From contig CM030937.1 in assembly GCA_018136815.1 (NCBI GenBank), forward strand, positions 5,040,632 to 5,104,631: 64,000 nt of DNA, read 5' to 3'. The translations under genes and the position numbers were made by a program. The notes under the pieces are model-generated. The model was not told where the DNA came from and searched no databases. It saw only the letters and a list, made by a program, of their open reading frames with translations. Source of the DNA: Isochrysis galbana (lineage: Eukaryota; Haptophyta; Isochrysidales; Isochrysidaceae). This document shows, piece after piece, positions 10,301-20,760 of this stretch (position 1 is the first letter of the stretch; every line of letters begins with the position of its first letter).

Positions 10301-11838
10301 GAATGACGTGCTCGCCTCGTCGTTGTCGGGAAAGATGACCTACTCGGCCGGTGTTGAGTTCTACGAGGTGCGCGCCTGCAATGGCCCCGAGCTGCTCGCT
10401 CTAGGGGGGCACGCGCTACATCAGCACGGCTCAGCTACAACACAGACCGCAAACTTTCGGCGAGCGAGAGCCTTGGACGAGCTGAATGACATAGTTGCAT
10501 TCGCTGTCCAATGCTCTATCGTAGGCCCGCTTCAAGGCTCAGTTTGCGCCGCGGCAGTGCTTCAAGAACTCGGTCGGTGGCTTCACCGGCCTAGCGGCTT
10601 CGCCAGAATGTGTGTCAGCACGAGAGGGCGATCGCCTCTTCAAGGACTCTTGGTGGCGCAATCGGATGCAGACTAGCGGTGTGAGCCCCGCACAATCGAG
10701 GCTGCGGTCAGAGCGGCTATCGAGGGCGGAGCTATCCACTGCCCATCTTTGCCGGAAGAATGAGTGGAGCAATGCGGAGGTCGGTGAGTTGCTGGTTCCG
10801 GGAAACACGTCTGCAGCCACGGCCTCCTTGTATCTGGCGCCGCAGGGCCTCTTCTCTCACTTTCCGTACGGCAGCTTCTTCCCTGCGATGCGGCACTGCC
10901 ATGGGGAGGCGTGGAATTGGGACAAGCTTTCCTCTCTGGAGCGGCGCATGTGTGCGCCAGAGTTCCGTGTGCCGTGTTTGCTTGTGCACATGGCGGGGCT
11001 TCGCACGGAACAATGGGGCCGTCGTTCGCTACTCCGAGCGTTGTCGACGTGGATGCCCGAAGCAGACGCTGTCGCACCACATGCCTGGGTCTCTGCGCGT
11101 GCGTACGAAGCCTCCACTGCTCCTGCCACCCCTGATGGTCAAAGGCAGGCATGGGGGGGCAAAGCGGTGGGAAGACTACTGCTTACTCGCGGCGTCCAAA
11201 CGTCCTTTGCCTCGATGATCGAATACGATCGCTTCGCCGCACGGCTCCTTCTACTGGGTCTACTCACGCGGCGACGGGTGGTGATGCCGCCGATGCCGTG
11301 CGAGCTAACCTGGGTGCAGCGCGCCCTCGAGCCCCGGCATCTGAGGGCGATGGATGTCGGCTGCGGTGATCAACGTCAATGCGTGTGGCTGCCGTATCCA
11401 CACCACGTCGACCCATGGTGCTCTGGCATCGACGTTCTGAATGACATTGACTTTCGAGATCTCATTGCACGGGGGCACGTTGCGGACCATGGCCCGGATG
11501 TACACACGCTGCGAGCTTCAGATGTGCGTCTATCGCGCAATGCGACCGGCGGGCCCTTGCTCACCCTGGGCGACCTATCACCGCTGCCGTACCAGCCGCA
11601 AGTCCTAGTGATAGACGCATCCGCCGTTAACGCCCTTAGAGCTGCAGGCGCTCCAGCGACTGATCCCTTTGATTGGATACCACTTGGTGGGTTCAGGACC
11701 ACGACGTGGTCAGCCAAGCTGCCTCTCCGTGTCGAGGGCTTGCTGCGTGCACCCCCACCGTTGGGGATGCACGCTAGCGACAGCCAGATGCACATCGTAC
11801 GGGACTGTCTGAAAAGCCTCGTGACGAGCCGGGGATGA
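10301..11838 (+). CDS. Glycosyltransferase-like protein, 5' partial
   Basis: The frame leaving the gap encodes NDVLASSLSGKMTYSAGVEF up to 10367. A 157-nt GT-AG intron (10368-10524, phase 0) leads to a long exon, 10525..11838. That exon begins ARFKAQFAPRQCFKNSVGGF and continues through FSHFPYGSFFPAMRHCHGEA, CLLVHMAGLRTEQWGRRSLL, a helix-rich part with LLLLGLLTRRRVVMPPMPCE, and CSGIDVLNDIDFRDLI, ending at TGA 11838. Arrangement and motifs resemble large algal nucleotide-diphospho-sugar transferases (RRA/GT77-like, a late histidine-containing region followed by a second domain with a conserved L-x-R-x-V-x-P-P strand), but the DxD-bearing half would lie in the gap. Function is tentative. Part of the long exon (about 10680-10790) could hide another intron. 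Confidence 0.5.
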
Positions 11839-12102
11839 GGATTGAAGAAGCTCGGAGCTAAGACATGGTTTAGCATGCCTTAAGCCTATCTGCTATTCAT
11901 AGTTTCTATGCGGTTTGGTTTGTGTCGTACCCCTAGGGCCTACAGTACGGCTACCACCATCGCGTAGGGGTACGTAGGTAGTAGTAGTAGGTGCATTGGA
12001 AGTCATCATTTTGGCTTTGATTTGAAACTCGAATTTGAATTTGAAGGTCGAAGGTCGCAAAATGAACTTAAATCTGCTATAGGTTGTGCTAACAACTATC
12101 GT

Positions 12103-12996
12103 TGAAGCGATAGGGCCACAACTACTTTTATAAGTAGGAGGCCAATGGGGGCCTCGCGCCCCCCTCTCTCCATCGCAGACACCCCCTGGGTGGGCCTGCA
12201 CAACCAACCTCAGCCCCTGCCTGCTGGCAGGGGCTGAGCTGACATCAATCTGGCCCAGACCTTCGCCGAGCGCGCGCCGCGCGCCGCACGCACTCGCCTG
12301 CACTGGCCCTCGCTCGTACTGACCCCCCCCCTCACCACTGAGCCACAGACCACCGAGGCCGCCAGGAGGGCACCCAGGGCCAGCGAGGCGAGCGAGGGAG
12401 AGGCAGGAGAGGCCAGGGGCACTGCCCCAGCCTCCACTGCCCCCTGAGCTGCCCTGGCTGGCCCTCTGGGGGGCCCCGAGGGGCCCCCCAGAAGGGGGCC
12501 ATGGCGCGCGCCATGCAGCACACGCCCGTAGGAGAACGAAGAGAACGACGGGAAAAGAACGACAAAAAAACCACACGATCTGGCCCGAGAATAGGTAAGA
12601 TATCCGCCCATTTACGGTATATCAACGGGAACACACCCTGCGCGGCAGTCAAACACCGCGAAAGTGCGGCAGCGGACGAAGAAAGGCCGAAGGGCGGGGG
12701 CCGAGACCCCCTGGGGACAATATAAGATAGTTCAGAAGGCGTTTTACGTTTGTCTGCCACAGGAACACCCAACAACAGGTCTGCCCCAGCCCGCCCCTTG
12801 CGCTTGGCCCGTCGTAGTGCACGCGGGCCCCCCCCCCGATACCAAAGACAAAGGAATGAAGGGGGTAGTGTAAAGGGAGTGAGTGTTCTGGGGTATAGGC
12901 GATGGCGTGAGTCGGTACCGTGAGTGCGTGGTCTTTATAGCTAGCGGTAGTAGCCTGAATCTTCAGATGTTTTTTTTTTTTGAAGCGATAGGGCCA
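12103..12996 (+). mobile_element. Complete non-autonomous retroposon, 16-bp TSD
   Basis: TGAAGCGATAGGGCCA at 12103-12118 is repeated exactly at 12981-12996. The 862-bp insert (12119-12980) starts with the palindrome CTACTTTTATAAGTAG and the hairpin GGGGGCCTCGCGCCCCC. It ends in the shared 3' tail (GTAGTGCACGCGGGCC...CCGATACCAAAGACAAAGG...) closing with CTTCAGATG and a T12 run. It has LINE-like 5' and 3' ends but only about 0.86 kb between them, without a protein of LINE type. It was inserted into the 5' end of another copy: AACTATCGTTGAAGCGATAG to the left and GGGCCATGGAGCGC to the right reconstitute that older element's leader and start region. Confidence 0.85.
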
Positions 12997-13100
12997 TGGA
13001 GCGCACGCCGCTCCCCTCCTCTCCTGCCGTCCCCCACGCCGCGCCGGACGCACACTTTCGTACTGTGACTCCCCGCGAGGCCCACGGACCAAATTTTGGG
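12981..13100 (+). mobile_element. 5' LINE remnant interrupted by the preceding insert
   Basis: From 12997 the sequence ATGGAGCGCACGCCGCTCCC matches the start of the LINE ORF1 at 14128 (MERAP...) and of the copy at 55916 (MERAPP...). Its leader lies on the other side of the insertion (about 12093-12102). The remnant fades after about 13100. Confidence 0.6.
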
Positions 13101-13325
13101 AGGGGCAGATATATGTACAATATTCAAGCTACATATTACATATTATTTGGGCAGGACAGCCGAAAAAGAGGATAGATATGAACGATCTACATCCTTTATT
13201 CACAATGGGGCCTAGTGGCCGGTTTATAGGTTACCTCACGGCGTTCAGTGAGGATCAAAGAAAGTGACGTGCTCGGGTGTCACCACTTGAGGCCATGTCG
13301 AAGGATGTGGGGTGGTTGCCCCTCC

Positions 13326-13609
13326 GTGTCCCAACACCTGAGGGGGAATCAGGGTCACACAAGGGGGTGGTTCCTTGCTTGCACCGGCGATACCTGAACG
13401 CTCGACTTAACCTAAAAACGCTAGGAGCACGCAAGGAGGTAAGCCAAGTGAGGGGTAAGCAGGCGACAAGGGAGTCGACAAAGGAGGCGAGGGCAAAGAG
13501 TGCGAATGGGCGAATGTAGGATCCAGCGACGGTGACTAGTGGCTAGCCTACAAGGAGGGGACATAGAAACGCAGACAACTTCTAGTAGTAAAACAAAAAG
13601 GTCGATCGC
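13326..13609 (+). repeat. SINE-like interspersed repeat, copy 1 of 3
   Basis: Begins CAACACCTGAGGGGGAATCA, continues through CACCGGCGATACCTGA and GCACGCAAGGAGGTAAGCCA, and ends AAAACAAAAAGGTCGATCGC. Closely similar copies lie at 57085-57409 (same strand) and 22863-23250 (opposite strand). No coding capacity is seen. At 13610 it abuts a different repeat abruptly, marking an insertion junction. Confidence 0.75.
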
Positions 13610-13893
13610 TGGCCCCTCCTGCCTCTCCCTCGCTCGCCTCGCCGGCCCGGGGTGCCTTCCCGGCGGCTCTACAGGTCTGCGGCTCAGGAATGGGGGGGGT
13701 CAGTACGATGGGGGGCCATCTTAGGCGAATGCGTGAGGCGCACGGCGCGCTCCCCCTGAGAACCTGGACTGTTCTGTTGAGTGCTCAGCCCTTGCCAGAA
13801 CGCAAGGGCTGAGGTTGGCTGTGCAGGCCCACCCAAGGGGTGTCTGCATGGAGAGAAGGGGGCGCGAGGCCCTCATTTGCCTCCTTCTTATAA
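13610..13893 (-). mobile_element. Palindrome-headed element, 5' fragment, reversed
   Basis: Reading the minus strand from 13893: CAACTACGTTTATAAGAAGG, then a GAGGGCCTCGCGCCCCC hairpin, ACACCCCTTGGGTGGGCCTG, and the same downstream order as 12119-12420. It is a diverged reversed copy of the first ~290 bp of that element. Confidence 0.7.
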
Positions 13894-13973
13894 ACGTAGT
13901 TGAGAATGATAACGATAAATGCCGAACGACGGAAGAGAAGCCTAACGAGTGTCGATTCGCGAATGCGACGACG

Positions 13974-14102
13974 ACTACACCCCCCGAAACCGAGAAGACA
14001 AAGGAAAAGGCGATGTCGGAGGGGAGGGTGGGGAGCGCGAGGGGGGAAGGCGATGTCAGATCCAGCCCGCAGTAGGGTAGCTCCTAGTAGAGTCAGCGAT
14101 CT
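13974..14102 (+). mobile_element. Old 3'-tail copy, split by the LINE insertion
   Basis: CCCCCCGAAACCGAGAAGAC...GGCGATGTC matches the shared 3' tail family. Its end (TTTTCAAGAAGTTTTTTAAT) is found only after the LINE, at 18018-18037. The LINE therefore landed inside an older related tail. Confidence 0.6.
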
Positions 14103-14127
14103 CAAAACTATTGTTATAGTTTTAGCG

Positions 14128-15780
14128 ATGGAGCGCGCGCCGACCGCTCCCCTCTCCCAGCCCCCCGCCGCCACGACGCCCCAACGGGGCCGCCCCAAAC
14201 CGCCGGAGCCAAAGCGCTCGCAGGCCTCTACCCCACCAGACACCGACGTCGACATGGCTCCGCCACCCTCGCCTCCTCACCAGCCCCAGAAGCAGGGAAC
14301 AGGCCGTGCCCTGTTCCCTGCAGAGCAACAGAGCCAGCAACTGGCTCAGCCGCCCAGCTCCACCGTCTCGCCACCCAATCAAGGACTCCCCATGGTGGGT
14401 GGCAGCATTGCTGCCACCCCCATGGTGGTAACTCCTACCAGCAGTGCACCCCTCGGGGGCGGGCACTTGACACAACAATCAATCCTTGGAGCCTTTGCTC
14501 CCACCAACCAACTAACAACCCATGCGCCCAAGTCGTATGCAGAAGCCACGCATGGGAGCAAACTGAAGGAGCCAGCCCAACAAGCTCTGAAGCAGCCAGC
14601 CCAACAACAACCGCAACAGCTGTCGCGCAAGCGGGCCGACCCACAGTCGGATCCCAAAGGGACTCCCACCAACACCACCCAACTCGCTCCCCCTCCAATG
14701 GATGAAGAAGAGGAACCCGAAGACACACCCTTTTTCATTCAGCTAGCGCAACTAGCTGAAGACAAAAAGGACATTAAAAGTGAGGATGTAGCCACGTTCA
14801 TGAAGTTTCTTCTCTCTAGGCTAGAGGGCCTAGATGCCACGCCAGATGGGATGGACAAGGGCCGAAAGGGCCCATGGATTTTCTACGTCGATGACGATGC
14901 TCACGACCAATTCAAGGCCGCTTATGGCGACAAACTTCAAACGGTACTCTCGGGAGTCCCGCATGAGTTTGGAGTCACCTATGGCACGATAGCCGACTCA
15001 GCTCCCCGCAAATCTAGCGCTATCAGGTCCTCTCTCAAAGAGGTCGCCACCTACATCGTGTTTCGCATTTTCGACCCGATTAAGGCATACAAAACTAAAA
15101 CTCGGCATCTGGCTAGTGCATTGGAGCGTGAAGGCTTCCATGTCCTTAGGGGCAATCAACAGCGAGTCAAGACCACGCTCGAAGGGATCACTAAGGTAGA
15201 AGCCGGTAAACGTCCAATTTGGCACTTCTACGTATACACAGACACCACCGCCCTGGGCCATCGCTTTCCCCGAACCTTCCACGTGACCCTCGATGACGGG
15301 GAAAACTTCAACTTGGACTACGCGGTCCGCTCATCGGTGGAATGCGTAACACCGGACGGCGACATTGCCATACACGGCGCCCCGGGCGGGTGCAAAGGAT
15401 ACGATAAGCCCTGGGCTATCTCATATCTACGCAAAAATCAAGTCAGCTTTCGCCAATGCACGTGCGAACAAGACAAGGCGAAAGCGGAGCAGCGCAAACG
15501 CCAACGCGAAGTAAGCAACGCCATGGACTACAGGGCCCTAATGGGTCTTGGAGCGGCGGCACCGTGCCGTCGATTCATGGCAGGCGAATGCAAAAATAAT
15601 CGCATGAAGGGGCGACAAATCGTCCAATGCTCTTCCAGCCATGACATCCCCGGATGTTGGGTAAAGGACCCCGCCACGGGTAAACAAAATTGTATGGTCA
15701 AGTGCAATCTGAAACCTAATAAGGCCTATCCAGGGTACTGCGTGAACGGAGTAAGTTGCCTGTACCGTCATGGTGAATAA
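14128..15780 (+). CDS. LINE ORF1, nucleic-acid-binding protein
   Basis: 550 codons from ATG 14128 (MERAPTAPLSQPPAATTPQR). The first ~230 residues are Pro/Gln/Ser-rich and disordered. A structured central part follows (DGMDKGRKGPWIFYVDDDAH, then VPHEFGVTYGTIADSA and a basic helix region). The C-terminus holds two Cys/His clusters: CRRFMAGEC with a later C-x3-H, and CVNGVSCLYRH (C-x5-C-x3-H), CCCH-like zinc fingers. This fits an RNA-binding ORF1 that packages the element transcript. It overlaps ORF2 by 11 nt in ATGGTGAATAA. The frame is intact, unlike ORF2. Confidence 0.8.
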   Translation: MERAPTAPLSQPPAATTPQRGRPKPPEPKRSQASTPPDTDVDMAPPPSPPHQPQKQGTGRALFPAEQQSQQLAQPPSSTVSPPNQGLPMVGGSIAATPMVVTPTSSAPLGGGHLTQQSILGAFAPTNQLTTHAPKSYAEATHGSKLKEPAQQALKQPAQQQPQQLSRKRADPQSDPKGTPTNTTQLAPPPMDEEEEPEDTPFFIQLAQLAEDKKDIKSEDVATFMKFLLSRLEGLDATPDGMDKGRKGPWIFYVDDDAHDQFKAAYGDKLQTVLSGVPHEFGVTYGTIADSAPRKSSAIRSSLKEVATYIVFRIFDPIKAYKTKTRHLASALEREGFHVLRGNQQRVKTTLEGITKVEAGKRPIWHFYVYTDTTALGHRFPRTFHVTLDDGENFNLDYAVRSSVECVTPDGDIAIHGAPGGCKGYDKPWAISYLRKNQVSFRQCTCEQDKAKAEQRKRQREVSNAMDYRALMGLGAAAPCRRFMAGECKNNRMKGRQIVQCSSSHDIPGCWVKDPATGKQNCMVKCNLKPNKAYPGYCVNGVSCLYRHGE

Positions 15781-17882
15781 TAGTGATCTTAAGATTGCGA
15801 CATACAATTTGAATGGAGCAAAACATAAATTAGCGTCGACTTTAGCGCAAGCGAGACTAGGAGGGATCCACGTTCTTTACGCGCAAGAATTGCATCACTA
15901 TAACGACGGTTGGCACCTAAGGGTGCGCAATTTGGCCCGGTCCCTGGGTTGGGACTGGTTTCAATCTCCCGCGTCTAGGGGCGACCCCGGTTGCGGAGTG
16001 GCGGTAGCTATAAGAAAGGACAGGAGCGATGTGGTAGTAGAATCTTGGTCGACAGACAGTAATCCCGGGGAGGCTGATAGTAGTTAAAGCTAGAATCGGA
16101 CATGAAACGGTAGCTTTCTCATCCATATATCTTAACGCACAACCAAATAAACGAAAAGACGAGATTAAACTACTGCACGCGACGTCAGAAATACCTCCCC
16201 ACACTATCTTAGCGGGCGACTTTAATTGCGTAGAGAACGTTAATAGAGATACCAGGTCTAGCGCGGGGGCGGCCCCTTACGCGAATTCGGGAGGCAGAGC
16301 CCTTGTGAGGGCGCTCGCCACGCACGGCCTCACGGACATTCAATTGTTAGTCAATCCGAGCCTTAAAGGCCAATACACGAGATGCGGGCACCAGACCTAC
16401 ACTAGGATAGACCGCGTATACGCGGCGGAATACTACTCCACGTGGAGATGGTATAAAGCATACATAGACCTCAAACTATTCACGGGCATGGCGGCATCGA
16501 ATCACCACCCGGTGGTTGCGACGTTCGCAATAGCCCCGCCTAGACGGGCGACGGAGATAGAAGCCAAGATACCGCTGGAGGTGTTGGAAGACCCGGATAT
16601 GCGAGAGATGATTAACCTCCTCTGGAGACGACTATATACGGCCCCCCCGGGAGAAGACGCTAGGGGCAAACTTTTGATGTGGACGGAATCTAAAAGGAAA
16701 GTATCCTCGATCCTCCTCGCGAAAGCGGTGGAGCTCCGCAGACGACGAACGTACGCCCAAAGGGAAGTTGACGCGGTAGCGGATGCTAGGAAAGCCCAGA
16801 TGGCGGCAATCCCCAACGTAGCCCGGCTGGACTCCATAGCTGAACTTAACCGTAAAGTAGTAGATAAAAGGCGTACGTTCTCACCGGCCCCGCCTCTAGC
16901 GGAAAAGATCATAAGGGCGGAAGAGCTTGTCACGAAGCAATTTTTTAGAAGATTCACGCCTAGACATGCTAATGGAGACATCCCAGCGATGTATGCAGGG
17001 GTGAGATGGGAGGACCCACAACCAACCCTAGAGGATGATAATATAGCTACCGAGGAATCCGCCATCTTAGCTTCATTGCGGAAGTATTACGTGTGGCTCT
17101 TTAGCGAGAAAGCATCACATGGCGCAGAACCCCTCCTCCACGCGCTGAAGCAGCATCAGATACCTACGAGCCATAGGTCCTTTTTGGATAAGCCCATCGG
17201 CTATTCCGAGATCATTAGGGCGATACGCCAAATGGCAAAAGGTAAATCCACGGGGCCGGATGGCATCCCGATGGAATTCTACCAAAGCTTCGAAAAACTC
17301 GTAGCCCCGCAACTGATGGACATGTTTCAAGAGGCATACCGGACGGGGGCACTCCCGGAGGACACGTGCTCGGGAGACATTACGCTACTCTATAAGAACG
17401 GGGACGCCAGGGACCCGAGGAACTATAGACCTATCACGTTGCTCCAAACGGACTACAAAATTCTCGCAAAGGTCTTAGCTAACAGGCTCAAGAGGACGAT
17501 CCATACCATTATTTCCAAGGAGCAAGTAGGCTTTGTACCCAGGCGCATGATAGGCGAAGCCACCCATCTTCTGAAGCTAGTACAAGCGTATCTTGACGAC
17601 ACGGACGAGGAGGGCCTAGCATTGGCCATAGATTGGGAAAAAGCTTTCGATAGAGTCAGTTGGGAGTATTATCATAAAGCGATACAAGCATTGGGCTTCG
17701 GCCCCGGCTACTCTAGATGGCTAACACTATTAACGAACACGGATTCACTTCCGACCCGGTGGATCAAGGCCAATGGAAGGCGTAGCAACCCCTTCACGAT
17801 ACATTGTGGTATGCCTCAAGGGTGCCCGCTATCTCCTCTCGCCTTTCTCTTAGTGGCCGAGCGGAACCAGCTTCTCCGCTAA
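15770..17882 (+). pseudogene. LINE ORF2: endonuclease and truncated reverse transcriptase
   Basis: Starts at ATG 15770 inside the end of ORF1. The APE endonuclease shows LKIATYNLNGAK, YAQELHHY (catalytic Glu), LAGDFNCVENVNRDTR and SNHHPV. An extra G in the G4 run at 16067-16070 shifts the frame (stop near 16087); coding resumes as RLIVVKARIGHETVAFSS. The reverse transcriptase part shows GKSTGPDGIPMEFY, NYRPITLLQTDYKILAKVLA, QVGFVPRRMIGEATHLLK, the first catalytic Asp in ALAIDWEKAFDRVSWEYY, and the substrate motif GMPQGCPLSPLAFL. It ends a few residues later at TAA 17880-17882, before YxDD and the thumb. The protein cannot be an active polymerase. Confidence 0.88.
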
Positions 17883-18231
17883 AGAGGGAACTGGGGAAGG
17901 GGAAGGGGGTTGTTAGGGGTTAAGGGTGGGCGGTAGGGAGGTCCACAAGCACACTGCCTCATGTCGCACACGTAGCGGAGAATTTTAAGAAGATTTTTTT
18001 TTAGTAGAGTCAGCGATCTTTTCAAGAAGTTTTTTAATAGAGATAGAGAGGCAGCGCTACGGTGCAGCGGTGGCGCTGCATGCATGCACGTGCGTGACAA
18101 ACGTCAGTGCGCACGCGGCTCCTCTCGCTAGATCAAGTACCCAGCAGGTACTGACCTAGACGTTACCGAACGTCGGGTGCACAATCGATCCGCGCACCGC
18201 ACACGCATAGCGCTATAGATAGCGCGCTTGC

Positions 18232-18762
18232 CACATGGATAGGGGTAGGCATCTTTATCCATTGAAAATGCCCCATTTATTCATGAGAAATATCCAAGAA
18301 ATATCCATCCGCCCCCCCCAAATATCCAAGCAAATATCCAATGTCCGCGTCACGCGCCGCTGCCGTTGCGCTTATTGCGGTTATACCGCAACATCACCGA
18401 CGCTTCCTAAGGTACCAGCCCGATCAGCACCAACCAAACATTTCAACAATGAAAACACAAGTTCTGAAGAAGCTGGGTTTGGGGCTCAGACAAGGAGCCA
18501 CCCTTGCAGCTAAGGCCCAAGTTAATAACTTGGTGTGGTTAGATGCCCACCACCCAAGCACCTGCTTGGTGAATTCCAGCTCACATGTGCATGGTCAATG
18601 TTAGTGCCCCCCGCCCCCTCCCAAAAGGCTAAAATTATCTCCCCCCCACCCCCCCACCCCCCCAAATATCCAGGAAGTATCCGAGATATATCCATTTGGG
18701 ACCCCCCCCCAGAGATATCCAAGACAAATATCCGGATAAAGATGCCTACCCCTACACATGGA
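18232..18762. mobile_element. hAT-type MITE, 8-bp TSD
   Basis: The octamer CACATGGA flanks both ends (18232-18239 and 18755-18762). The 515-bp insert (18240-18754) has perfect 21-bp terminal inverted repeats beginning TAGGGGTAGGCATC, typical of hAT ends. The subterminal regions contain many AAATATCC/GGATATTT motifs in both orientations, likely transposase-binding repeats. The short ORFs inside have no recognisable product, so it is non-autonomous. Confidence 0.88.
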
Positions 18763-20691
<1,929 letters not shown>

Positions 20692-20760
20692 GCCCTCAGC
20701 TCGCGGGGCGGGTCAAGGCACAGGCGCTGTAGTTCATACGCGTCCTCTCTTGTCTCTTGA

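Larger units (their letters stand above)
14085..18019 (+). mobile_element. APE-type LINE, 3'-deleted, 18-bp TSD
   Basis: TAGTAGAGTCAGCGATCT at 14085-14102 is repeated exactly at 18002-18019, giving element limits 14103-18001. The 5' end carries the palindrome AACTATTGTTATAGTT just before ORF1, two overlapping ORFs follow, and the 3' end is AATTTTAAGAAGATTTTTTT. The reverse transcriptase stops before its catalytic YxDD region, so about a third of ORF2 is missing although both ends are intact: an internal deletion, not the usual 5' truncation. Confidence 0.88.

Noticed and set aside
18449-18604. Small ORF inside the hAT MITE (MKTQVLKKLGLGLRQGA...)
   Set aside because: Lies wholly within a non-autonomous element, with no domain or splice support.
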